Assembly: GCF_003403015.1 (NCBI RefSeq)
Contig: NZ_QURL01000002.1
Coordinates: 62,001-126,000 of the forward strand
From: Fulvimarina endophytica
GTDB lineage: Bacteria; Pseudomonadota; Alphaproteobacteria; Rhizobiales; Rhizobiaceae
DNA length: 64,000 bases
Direction: 5' to 3'
The notes below the pieces were generated by a model. It had not been told where the DNA came from. It was given only the letters and a program-made list of their open reading frames with translations, and did no database searches. Position numbers and translations under genes: made by a program. Position 1 is the stretch's first letter. The number at the start of each line of letters is the position of its first letter. Shown here piece after piece: positions 23,966 through 31,076 of the stretch.

Positions 23966-24174
23966 GGCTCGCGCGGATCTCTGCGGGCTGGAATGACGGG
24001 GACCGGCCGGGCGCGTGCCGCAGCCATGAACCGAAGATGAAGATCCATGGTTAAGAAAAGATTACTGCCGCTCTTCCGTTCGTCATCCTGGCCTAAGTCC
24101 GCCATGGCTGGCCCGGCCGGCGGACCTGCCTGGACACACCTCTTCGCCCGGGAGGGAGCCTTCGCTCAGGCGTC

Positions 24175-24570
24175 CTAGACCGCAGCCGGCGGCAGCGACA
24201 TCTTGCGGCCATCGTCGTCGATGGCGACCATGACGAAGATGCCTTCGGTCACCTTGGTCTCCTTGCGGGAGGTCCGGCTCTGGGTCCACGCCTCGATGGA
24301 CAGGGTCATCGAGGTGTTCCCGACCTTTTCGAGGGATGTGTAGACGCAGAGCGTATCGCCGATCTTCACCGGCTTCTTGAAGGTGAGCGTCTGGATGGCG
24401 ATGGTCGCGACGCGGCCCCGGGCGCGCTCGGCCGCGCGAATGCCGGCGGCCATGTCCATGTGGGCGACCACCCAACCGCCGAAGATGTCGCCATTGGCGT
24501 TCGCATCGCCGGGCATTGCGGGAATGCGAACGGTGAGTTCGCCCTGCGGCATGGTGTCGGTCCGGTCCAT
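24175..24570 (-). CDS. Acyl-CoA thioesterase, YciA-like hotdog fold
   Basis: This 131-residue hotdog-fold thioesterase hydrolyses acyl-CoA. Motifs seen are PGDANANGDIFGGWVVAHMD (the Asn-Asp-Ile-Phe-Gly-Gly signature with the catalytic Asp) and IQTLTFKKPVKIGDTLCVYT. I prefer the Met at 24570 because GGGGAG lies seven bases upstream; ATG 24591 and TTG 24600 are alternative starts giving seven or ten extra residues. The C-terminus DDDGRKMSLPPAAV fits the family. Confidence 0.85.
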   Translation of the reverse strand: MDRTDTMPQGELTVRIPAMPGDANANGDIFGGWVVAHMDMAAGIRAAERARGRVATIAIQTLTFKKPVKIGDTLCVYTSLEKVGNTSMTLSIEAWTQSRTSRKETKVTEGIFVMVAIDDDGRKMSLPPAAV

Positions 24571-25231
24571 CGTGATGCTCCCCTGCGTCATGGTTCCCAA
24601 TTCGTTTCATCCGATGGACGGCGCGGGAAGGCAAGACCGGACCATGCGTGTCCGCGCCGTCGGCCCTGAGGCTTCGCACGGGGTGCCCCGTCGGGCGCCC
24701 TCCTGCCTTCTGCCGAAGATTGCGACTGCGTGGGGTCTGTCGCGGGGTGACCTGGATGGAAAGCGGAAGCGGAGCGAGCGAAGAGCAGAACGGTTGCGCC
24801 GGCCCGGGCATCATACCCGAACCGACGCTTCCGAAACTGTCGCCGCGACCGTGGGGTGTTGAACGGCCGCGGCGGCTTCACCGGGTCGGACATTCCGGAC
24901 GATGCCGGAGGGGCCGACCCGAATCGGCTCTCGATAAGGAGCGTGGGGCGTTGCGCCTTACTCGCCGTTCCTTAACGCCTGGGCGGGCGAAGGCTTTATC
25001 CCTGCCGTCCGAAGGAATCGGCTATTTCTTGACCGTTCGTCTGGACACGGACTTGTGATAATGCAGGCATCGCACTGGCACCCTGTCCGTCAGAATTGAA
25101 TCACGGATGCGCGGGGGGCGGCGTCCCAAGGGATCGCATCCTGCGGTCGCAAACTTCTCTCCCTGCCTATATCACGGACATGTCGGGCGGGCGTTTGGGC
25201 GTGATTCGCCGCGTATTGGGTAGGGCAGGGA
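24571..25231. other. Non-coding gap before the AraC-type gene
   Basis: Several short frames cross this 661-base stretch, but their compositions look like GC-bias shadows (Arg/Pro/Ala-rich, no recognisable motif) and none has a convincing ribosome site. I see no RNA gene and no promoter with acceptable spacing. Confidence 0.4.
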
Positions 25232-26272
25232 ATGGAGAGCGTTGAACAGCCGGCCGTCGAAGTGTCCCGTTTCACGACGGAGGACGTGACGGGAGAGGAG
25301 AAGTTCGCCCTCTGGCAGAGCAGCATCTCCGTGATCTTCGATGTCGAGCGGGACGAGCGGCAGGCCTCCTCTCCCTTCGAGGCCCGGTTGGAATCGGCCC
25401 ATATCGGCACCAGCCTGATCGGACGGTGCGTGGCCGGTTCGCAAATCTTCAGGCGATCGCCGAAGAAGATCATCGAAGACGGTGCCGATCATCTCATGCT
25501 GCAGTTCTTCGATCGCGGCGGCAGCGAGGCCATGGGCGGCGGGATGAAGGCGAGGGCCGGCGATATCCTCATCCTCGACCTCGCCGAACCCATCGAGAAC
25601 GTCAATGCGGATTTCGCCAACTATTCCCTGGTTCTGCCGCGCTCCGCATTCGAAGCCGACATCGCCCGCCTCGACGAGCAGCATATGCGCGTCGTCGCCG
25701 GCGACCAGCCGCTCGCCGAATTCTTCCGGGGCGCCGTCCAGTCCGTGCATGCAATGCGCCATCGCATGTCGATCGAAGACGCGCAGACCATGGGTGCGAC
25801 GGTCGCGCAGCTTGGGAAATCGCTGATCACCAGCCTGTCGGGCCATTCGGAGGCGCCCCGGCACCTGCGTCGTCAGTCCGCGCTGTTCGCCATCCGCCGG
25901 TATATCGACGACAGGCTCATGGACCCGTCTCTCGGGCCCGACCAGATCATGGCGGCCTTCGACATCTCGCGCTCGAGCCTCTACGCGCTCTTCGAGCCGC
26001 TCGGCGGCGTTCGCACCTATGTGCGACAGCGCCGGCTCCAACGAAGCCTGCGGGATCTTCTGTCGACGCAGACCGGCAAGGTCCGGATCTCGGAAATCGG
26101 CTGGAAGTGGGGTTTTTCGAGCGAGAGCGACTATTCCCGCGCATTCCGCCGACAGTTCGGCTTCAGTCCGCGCGATGCCCGCGAAGCCTTCCGCACCTCG
26201 TCGGGATCTGCCGCTTCGACAGGCGTCTACGGCGATCGCGACTACGAGAAATGGCTCCGCTCCATCGCCTAA
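25232..26272 (+). CDS. AraC-family transcriptional regulator
   Basis: The 346-residue protein has an N-terminal AraC-binding-like domain (about 20-200, with PLAEFFRGAVQSV and a cupin-like beta region) and a C-terminal AraC/XylS DNA-binding domain (about 230-325). Both helix-turn-helix parts are visible: IMAAFDISRSSLYALFEPLG and ISEIGWKWGFSSESDYSRAF, followed by RRQFGFSPRDARE. The effector and targets are unknown. It is the last host gene before the phage junction, 70 bases from it. Confidence 0.9.
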   Translation: MESVEQPAVEVSRFTTEDVTGEEKFALWQSSISVIFDVERDERQASSPFEARLESAHIGTSLIGRCVAGSQIFRRSPKKIIEDGADHLMLQFFDRGGSEAMGGGMKARAGDILILDLAEPIENVNADFANYSLVLPRSAFEADIARLDEQHMRVVAGDQPLAEFFRGAVQSVHAMRHRMSIEDAQTMGATVAQLGKSLITSLSGHSEAPRHLRRQSALFAIRRYIDDRLMDPSLGPDQIMAAFDISRSSLYALFEPLGGVRTYVRQRRLQRSLRDLLSTQTGKVRISEIGWKWGFSSESDYSRAFRRQFGFSPRDAREAFRTSSGSAASTGVYGDRDYEKWLRSIA

Positions 26273-26341
26273 GCAGGACCCTGCCGAGGCCGACGACGAT
26301 TCGCTCGTTCATGCGGAAGGTGATGGAGATCAAAGAAGAAA

Positions 26342-26391
26342 TGGTCGGAGTGGCAAGATTCGAACTTGCGACCCCCTCGTCCCGAACGAGA
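26342..26391 (-). other. Truncated tRNA-Pro(CGG): probable attL core
   Basis: On the minus strand this is the 3' part of a tRNA: anticodon stem TCTCG/CGAGG around loop TTCGGGA (anticodon CGG, Pro), variable bases, T-arm GCAAG-TTCGAAT-CTTGC, acceptor 3' strand CACTCCG, then ACCA. The bases that should form the D-arm and 5' acceptor strand (26392-26470) show no match. That is what remains at one end when a phage integrates into a tRNA 3' end and restores the full gene at its other end. It faces the host side with its CCA end. Confidence 0.8.
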
Positions 26392-26675
26392 GTATTCCTG
26401 TAATCGGGGTGCAATTTCGGCACTGTTCACAGGGATTGCGGGTGTTTCGAGGGCCGTTCAGACCATCTCAACGACACAGATAACACCCCGAATTGACCCC
26501 GTCATTGATCAAGGTAGGGGACGACAGAGCTTCGCTGAAAACGACGCCCTGGACCCCGTAAAAGGCCGTTTACAGCCGTCTGAAAAATTAAACCTTGCTG
26601 ACGATGGAACCTTCGGGCTTATGGTGCTTCGGGATTAGCCGTGTGGTCGAGACACACAGCCAGACTGTGGGGAAA
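26392..26675. other. Left-end gap of the prophage
   Basis: No gene is supported in this 284-base stretch, and together with 26273-26341 it makes the longest gap near the junction. A hairpin-forming segment, GCCGTGTG (26638-26645) against CACACAGC (26653-26660), lies just before the first phage gene. Integrase arm-binding sites would be expected nearby, but I cannot identify them. Confidence 0.3.
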
Positions 26676-27320
26676 ATGTCAGCAGCAGGACGCCGGCCGA
26701 TCGCCGGGGTGGAGAGGACGCCGAGCGGCGCGATCTCGAGGTCGAAGACCAACATCGCGAAACGCGCCGAGCAGCTTCGGCGCGAGCAACGAGACGCAGA
26801 GCGGCGCGAAGTCCGGCTCGGTCTCACACTCCAGGGCAGAACGCAGGCGGCACGCCAACGGGTCTACGGACTGTCCGCAGCCCAGGCCGCAAGTCCGCAC
26901 GCCTCGACGATCGAGGGGCGGATGCACCTCAAGGGCAAGATCACCCGTATCGAGCTCCTCGCCCTCGAACATTACGCCCGCGTCGTTGCGCGCTTCTCCC
27001 GCGTCTCCGAAGCGCCTCAGCCCAAGAGCCAGAGCGCCCTCGGCGCGATGATCGCCTCCGAGCCGCGGCGGATTACCGCCGGGCCATCAGGCGCAGCCAC
27101 CGCCCTTGCGACCGACCGCTTCGACAAGGCGCAGGACGTTCTTCGCCTCGCCGGCCAGATGGACGGGACGACCGCGACATGGGCCGTCGGCCGCGTCATC
27201 CGCGATCAGGTCGAGATCCTGCCCCGGCATCTTCCGGCGTTCCTGGCTGGGGTGAAGGCTCTCGTCGCTCACTTCGGCGTCGGACCGGATCCCGATCGCG
27301 ACCATGTCGTGGCAGCATGA
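26676..27320 (+). CDS. Phage protein of unknown function
   Basis: I do not recognise a characterised family. The 214-residue product (start ATG 26676 behind GTGGGGA) begins with a basic N-terminus, GRRPIAGVERTPSGAISRSK, of a type common in small phage proteins. A charged helical stretch follows (AKRAEQLRREQRDAERREVR), then a helical C-terminal half. It is the first gene after attL, and its stop overlaps the start of the next small gene. A longer frame exists to 26595 but adds sequence without conserved character. Confidence 0.55.
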   Translation: MSAAGRRPIAGVERTPSGAISRSKTNIAKRAEQLRREQRDAERREVRLGLTLQGRTQAARQRVYGLSAAQAASPHASTIEGRMHLKGKITRIELLALEHYARVVARFSRVSEAPQPKSQSALGAMIASEPRRITAGPSGAATALATDRFDKAQDVLRLAGQMDGTTATWAVGRVIRDQVEILPRHLPAFLAGVKALVAHFGVGPDPDRDHVVAA

Positions 27321-27487
27321 TGGGGCGGGCGCAGTCGCAGACGGTGGCACCGGCTCGGGAACCCCTGCACGGGCCTCGACTGGTGGTTTCGCCGGTCGAG
27401 GCGTCCGTCTCCGTCATTCGCGCGGCCGAGCGGGAAGGCATCGCTCTTGCGACCGCCGAGCACATCCGGGTGACAGCTGGTTGTTGA
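27317..27487 (+). CDS. Small phage protein, 56 residues
   Basis: ATGATG at 27317 overlaps the TGA of the preceding gene, the usual sign of coupled phage genes. The product ends in a helical segment (SVSVIRAAEREGIALATAEH). No family is recognised. Confidence 0.4.
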   Translation: MMGRAQSQTVAPAREPLHGPRLVVSPVEASVSVIRAAEREGIALATAEHIRVTAGC

Positions 27488-27526
27488 AGAAACCTGAGGT
27501 GGCGCCGTACTATCGGCGTTGCTCGA

Positions 27527-27745
27527 TCAACAGGCGCACCCTTTGCCCTTCTGGCAGTTCTTGTTTCGCGAAATGCAGCTGTCCCCACAGGGCTTGCCCT
27601 TGCTGCACCGCTTGCAGCAGCTCTGCGCATAGTCCGGGCGTGGTGTCATCTGTTCGATGACGGGCTTGCGTCCGAGATCTCGAAGGTCTTGGACCGTAGG
27701 CGCCGGCGTGAGGCTAATCGCGAGTGCAACCAACAGCAATTTCAT
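27527..27745 (-). CDS. Exported Cys-rich small protein
   Basis: The 72-residue protein has a short signal peptide (MKLLLVALAISLTPAP) and a C-terminal Cys cluster: SCCKRCSKGKPCGDSC, then ISRNKNCQKGKGCAC. I recall similar C-terminal KGK-x-CG-x-SCI and GCAC endings in small uncharacterised proteobacterial and phage proteins; function is unknown. The start at 27745 has a perfect GGGAGGA upstream on the minus strand. It is one of only two firm minus-strand genes in the visible prophage and is divergent from the nuclease gene, 53 bases away. This fits an independently expressed moron gene. Confidence 0.75.
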   Translation of the reverse strand: MKLLLVALAISLTPAPTVQDLRDLGRKPVIEQMTPRPDYAQSCCKRCSKGKPCGDSCISRNKNCQKGKGCAC

Positions 27746-27798
27746 GGCAATCCTCCCTCTGTGCCGATACGGTTGCATGCACGTCTTAGGGAGTCGAT

Positions 27799-28494
27799 AT
27801 GCTACTTTCAGGAAAGCCGTTTGCCGGCATAATCGCGGCATTATTGCTCATGTCGACGGCTCCAGCGGCTGCTCAAATCGCAGGGGCCGCAACGGTCGTT
27901 GATGGCGACACGATCGGCGTTACCGGCACGGATGCGCGGATCAGGCTCTACGGGATCGATGCACCCGAAAGCGGCCAAACGTGCGACGATGCCAGCGGCC
28001 GGCGATATCTCTGCGGTACGCGATCGGCCGACGCGCTGGCCGCGATCATCGGCCGGAACGGTCGGGTCCAATGCTTCGAAGAGGATCGCGATCGCTATGG
28101 CCGGATCGTTGCCGAATGCGTCACGTCTGGAAACGTAGTGCTGAACGCTGAGCTCGTCCGCCAAGGCTGGGCAGTCGAATACGACCAATACAGCGACGGA
28201 CGTTACGACCAGGAAGAGGCCGAGGCTCGAGCCGCGCGTCGCGGGATCTGGCAGGGTCAGTTCGTCGAGCCGTCGAAGTGGCGCCGCGGCGATCGGCTAA
28301 AGAGCGAGCGCGTCGCCGCCGGCCAGCCGGAAGGATGCCCGATCAAAGGGAACATCTCGTCGAATGGCCGCATCTACCACATGCCCGGTCAACAGAACTA
28401 CGGCCGGACGAAGATCGACGAGGCGGATGGCGAACGCTGGTTCTGTTCGGAAGCCGAGGCGAAGGCGGCTGGTTGGCGACCCGCGCGGCGATAG
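27799..28494 (+). CDS. Exported thermonuclease (SNase-like)
   Basis: The 231-residue protein has an N-terminal signal (IIAALLLMSTAPAAAQ) and a staphylococcal-nuclease-like domain (about 28-150): TVVDGDTIGV, RIRLYGIDAPESGQTC, the catalytic-region EEDRDRYGRIVAEC, and LVRQGWAVEY. A C-terminal Cys-containing module follows (about 178-231: CPIKGNISSNGRIYHMPGQ through GERWFCSEAEAKAAGWR), a common add-on in these nucleases. It would cut nucleic acids in the periplasm or outside. The role in the phage is unknown; excluding or recycling DNA are options. Confidence 0.85.
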   Translation: MLLSGKPFAGIIAALLLMSTAPAAAQIAGAATVVDGDTIGVTGTDARIRLYGIDAPESGQTCDDASGRRYLCGTRSADALAAIIGRNGRVQCFEEDRDRYGRIVAECVTSGNVVLNAELVRQGWAVEYDQYSDGRYDQEEAEARAARRGIWQGQFVEPSKWRRGDRLKSERVAAGQPEGCPIKGNISSNGRIYHMPGQQNYGRTKIDEADGERWFCSEAEAKAAGWRPARR

Positions 28495-28524
28495 GCACAG
28501 CCCAACAGTAAGCGGAGACAGGCG

Positions 28525-28641
28525 ATGGGTGGTTACGACAAGTCCCCGGACTATGGCGGTCCCGAGCCGACCTGGCGAACGGTCGTGGGCCTGATCGTCG
28601 TGTTCCTCGTTTGTGGCGCCTTCGGTTTCTGGTTCCTGTAG
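28525..28641 (+). CDS. Small membrane protein, 38 residues
   Basis: The ORF MGGYDKSPDYGGPEPTW... ends in a single membrane span (VVGLIVVFLVCGAFGFWFL). GGAGACAGG lies just upstream of ATG 28525. It starts 30 bases after the nuclease gene. No family is recognised; a phage membrane peptide is likely. Confidence 0.55.
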   Translation: MGGYDKSPDYGGPEPTWRTVVGLIVVFLVCGAFGFWFL

Positions 28642-28697
28642 GCAGACGGCTTCGGCCCTGCTATCTCGTTCCATCGGTCGGAACGAAAGAGGAACAA

Positions 28698-28937
28698 GTG
28701 GCCAAACGAACGGCGCAGCGCTTCATCATCGAGCGTGACCTCGATCCTGGCGATCTACGCGAGGAGCACATCGCAGAGTTCACCGATCTGCGCTGGGCGC
28801 GCCGCTTCTGGGCGGCGATCGTCTGGTATGAGATCGGCACTCGGCTCATCCTGCGGCACGGCGGGCGCATCATGGCCCGGCACCCGCCCGAGCAAGGGCG
28901 AGAGCTCCACCAGGACGATACGGGGCGTCCGCTCTGA
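28698..28937 (+). CDS. Small phage protein, 79 residues
   Basis: I start this at GTG 28698, which has AGAGGAA four bases upstream. The product begins VAKRTAQRFIIERDLDPGDL and has an amphipathic, Trp-rich centre (LRWARRFWAAIVWYEIGTRL). No family is recognised. The upstream in-frame extension covers the end of the preceding small gene and is rejected. Confidence 0.5.
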   Translation: MAKRTAQRFIIERDLDPGDLREEHIAEFTDLRWARRFWAAIVWYEIGTRLILRHGGRIMARHPPEQGRELHQDDTGRPL

Positions 28938-28955
28938 TCACCGACAAGGTGCCAC

Positions 28956-28984
28956 TTGAGCGATCTCCGGAGCTGGGCTATAGC
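28956..28984 (+). promoter_or_regulatory. Possible late promoter
   Basis: TTGAGC (28956-28961) and TATAGC (28979-28984) are separated by exactly 17 bases, directly upstream of the packaging genes. An intrinsic terminator follows about 60 bases downstream, before the first gene. Confidence 0.4.
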
Positions 28985-29046
28985 TGCGCACACAAACAGA
29001 GCGTACCCGCCTCCTGGGACGCAGCCTGACAGTTTGACCGACCCGA

Positions 29047-29071
29047 CCCGCCCCACGAAGGCGGGTTTTTT
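29047..29071 (+). terminator. Intrinsic terminator upstream of packaging genes
   Basis: CCCGCC (29047-29052) pairs with GGCGGG (29060-29065), loop CCACGAA, followed by six T. Confidence 0.8.
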
Positions 29072-29084
29072 GTTGAGGTGCCCC

Positions 29085-29336
29085 ATGTCCGATACGGATA
29101 AAGGGGCGCCAGCCCCGCTCTCCATCATCCCGGCGCCGACGGCCACGCCGCCCGCGCACGCCCGCAACATGCAGGCCGACGACACGGCCGGCACGGACGT
29201 CACCATCAAGCGCTCGGTCCTCTTCGACCTGATCGAGCGGGTGAAGGTTCTGACGCCCTGCGACCGCAACCCCGAGCGGTTTCACACCCGGAAGGACGAG
29301 CTCGTCGCGGATCTGTTCGAGATCGCGACCGCATGA
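29085..29336 (+). CDS. Small phage protein, 83 residues
   Basis: The start is ATG 29085 with GAGGTG upstream, directly after the terminator. The N-terminal half is Ala/Pro-rich; the C-terminal half (IKRSVLFDLIERVKVLTP to ELVADLFEIATA) looks like a small helical domain. The last codons overlap the next gene in ATGA. No family is recognised. Confidence 0.6.
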   Translation: MSDTDKGAPAPLSIIPAPTATPPAHARNMQADDTAGTDVTIKRSVLFDLIERVKVLTPCDRNPERFHTRKDELVADLFEIATA

Positions 29337-29449
29337 TCCCGTTCCACGCCCTGCCTCCGCTCTTCCTGGCTCTCGCCCTCGGGCTGGCGGTACCTCACGC
29401 GATCGGGCAGGTATCGGCCTCGCCCTCGTCGATCGTTGGCGTCCGCTGA
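29333..29449 (+). CDS. Small exported or membrane peptide, 38 residues
   Basis: The ORF starts within the ATGA overlap with the preceding gene and ends in a TGATG overlap with the next. It consists mainly of one hydrophobic segment (LPPLFLALALGLAVPHA), as in a signal peptide or lysis-type membrane peptide. Only the tight overlap on both sides supports it. Confidence 0.4.
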   Translation: MIPFHALPPLFLALALGLAVPHAIGQVSASPSSIVGVR

Positions 29450-29613
29450 TGGCGTTCCTCTGCATCCAGTGCGGATCGCGGGAGAACATCACCATCCTCG
29501 AGGCGAGCCACACGCCGACGGCCATCCGCCACCGCCTCCGCTGCCGGTGCGGCAAGGTCTGGAAGCGCATCAACATCCGCGACGAGAGCGAACAGCAGCC
29601 GCGCGATGACTGA
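29449..29613 (+). CDS. Small zinc-ribbon-like protein, 54 residues
   Basis: The product begins MAFLCIQCGSRENITI and has a second Cys pair in RLRCRCGKVWKRI, i.e. C-x2-C and, about 26 residues later, C-x-C. This resembles the small zinc-binding (Ogr/Delta-like) proteins that activate late genes in P2-type phages, though the spacing is not the classical one, so the role is only suggested. It overlaps the start of the small terminase gene by eight bases. Confidence 0.55.
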   Translation: MAFLCIQCGSRENITILEASHTPTAIRHRLRCRCGKVWKRINIRDESEQQPRDD

Positions 29614-30319
29614 CAAGCTCACGCCCAAGCAGGCCCGTTTCGTCGAGGAATACCTCGTCGACCTCAACGCGACCCAAGCTTCGATCCGCGCCGGGTACAG
29701 CGACAAGACGGCCTACTCGATCGGGCACGAGCTCTTGGGCAAGCCGGAGATCCAGGCGGCCATCGCCGCGGCGCAGACCGCGCGATCGGAGCGCACGGAG
29801 ATCACGGCCGACATGGTGCTTCAGCATTGGTGGGCCATCGCCACGGCCGAGGCCAATGAGCTTTCCCAGCTTCGCCGCGTCAACTGCCGGCATTGCTGGG
29901 GCGAGAACCACGGATACCAGTGGCGCGAGGGCGAATACCAGATCGCGTGTGACGAGGCGGTGAAGGCCGAGAAGGCGCTGCCAGACGAGGCCGGTGGCTT
30001 CGGCTTCGACCCGACCAGGCCGGCGCACCCCGACTGTCCCGAATGCGCGGGCGAGGGCGAGGAGGCGGTGTTCTTCGCCGACACCCGCAAGCTCACCGGC
30101 GCGGCCCGCAAGCTCTATGCCGGCGTGAAGAAGACGAAGGACGGGCTCGAACTCAAAACGCGCGACCAAGACAAGGCGATGGAACTCGTCGCCCGCCATC
30201 TCGGCATGTTCGTCGACAAGAGCGAGGTCGAGGTCAAGCACGCCTATTCCGAGCTTTCCGACGACGAGCTCGCAGCAGAGATCGATCGCCTGCAGGCACA
30301 GAACACGCCGAAGGGGTGA
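29606..30319 (+). CDS. Terminase small subunit
   Basis: The small terminase recognises phage DNA for packaging. The 237-residue protein opens with the Terminase_2 signature LTPKQARFVEEYLVDLNATQ-ASIRAGYS and GHELLGKPEIQAAI, a helix-turn-helix region. The middle holds a putative zinc knuckle, CRHC (about 93-96) and CPEC (about 143-146), with KKTKDGLELKTRDQDKAMEL after it. The C-terminal EVKHAYSELSDDELAAEI is acidic and probably contacts the large subunit. It is followed by the large subunit after two bases. Confidence 0.88.
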   Translation: MTDKLTPKQARFVEEYLVDLNATQASIRAGYSDKTAYSIGHELLGKPEIQAAIAAAQTARSERTEITADMVLQHWWAIATAEANELSQLRRVNCRHCWGENHGYQWREGEYQIACDEAVKAEKALPDEAGGFGFDPTRPAHPDCPECAGEGEEAVFFADTRKLTGAARKLYAGVKKTKDGLELKTRDQDKAMELVARHLGMFVDKSEVEVKHAYSELSDDELAAEIDRLQAQNTPKG

Positions 30320-30321
30320 CG

Positions 30322-31068
30322 ATGTCCGATCGCGAGGCACGCGAACGGCTCGCCCTCCTGTTGGCCGAGAAGAAGAAGCGGCACGAACAGCGCAAGTTCT
30401 TCCGGATGTTCCCCGACGAGGACACGATCCAGATCGACGGATCGACCACCTTCGCAAGGGAGAAATACCCGAAGCACCTGGAGTTCTTCTCCTTGGGCGC
30501 GACCCACTCGGAACGGTGCTTCATGGCAGCGAACCGCGTCGGCAAGACGGTCGGCGGGGCGTTCGAGACGACGGTGCATCTGACCGGCCGTTATCCGCAC
30601 TGGTGGAAGGGCAAGCGTTTCGAGAACCCCGTCCGCTGGTGGGCCGCCGGCAAGACCAACGAGACGAGCCGCGACATCGTCCAGAAAGAGCTGCTCGGCG
30701 AGGTCGTGCCGGTCGGCAAGGGGCGCAAGGGCTTCTCGGGCGCCGGGATGATCCCCGGGCAGGACATCGGCGCGGTCACGTGGAAACAGGGCGTCCAGGA
30801 CTTCGCGGACGTCATCAAGATCAAGCACGTCTCGGGCGGATGGTCCTCGCTCGGAATGAAGAGCTTCCAACAGGGCCGTGGATCGTTCGAGGGCACGGCG
30901 CAGCACGGGATCTGGCTCGACGAGGAATGCCCCCTCGACGTCTACGGCGAGTGCCTAATCCGCACCGCGACCACGGAGGGCATCGTGATCCTGACGTTCA
31001 CGCCGCTCGAGGGTCTGTCCGAGACCGTGTTGCAGTTCATGCCAGCCGACATGCGGCCGGCCGAATAG
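30322..31068 (+). CDS. Terminase large subunit, ATPase half
   Basis: This 248-residue ORF is the N-terminal motor half of a TerL. It has Walker A FMAANRVGKTVGGAFETT (about 65-82), Walker B-like GIWLDEECP (about 197-205), and the coupling motif VILTFTPLEGLSETVL. It stops with TAG just after MPADMRPAE, where related proteins run into the nuclease domain. Here the nuclease domain is in the next ORF, in another frame, starting eight bases later. The start ATG 30322 follows AAGGGG. Confidence 0.85.
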   Translation: MSDREARERLALLLAEKKKRHEQRKFFRMFPDEDTIQIDGSTTFAREKYPKHLEFFSLGATHSERCFMAANRVGKTVGGAFETTVHLTGRYPHWWKGKRFENPVRWWAAGKTNETSRDIVQKELLGEVVPVGKGRKGFSGAGMIPGQDIGAVTWKQGVQDFADVIKIKHVSGGWSSLGMKSFQQGRGSFEGTAQHGIWLDEECPLDVYGECLIRTATTEGIVILTFTPLEGLSETVLQFMPADMRPAE

Positions 31069-31076
31069 GGGGTTCG

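Noticed and set aside
24588..25058. Several short frames in the gap before the AraC-type gene
   Set aside because: They are Arg/Pro/Ala-rich, overlap on both strands, and lack ribosome sites or recognisable motifs.
26342..26391. Calling the tRNA-Pro fragment a functional tRNA gene
   Set aside because: The D-arm and 5' acceptor strand are missing from the adjacent sequence, so it cannot fold into a full tRNA.
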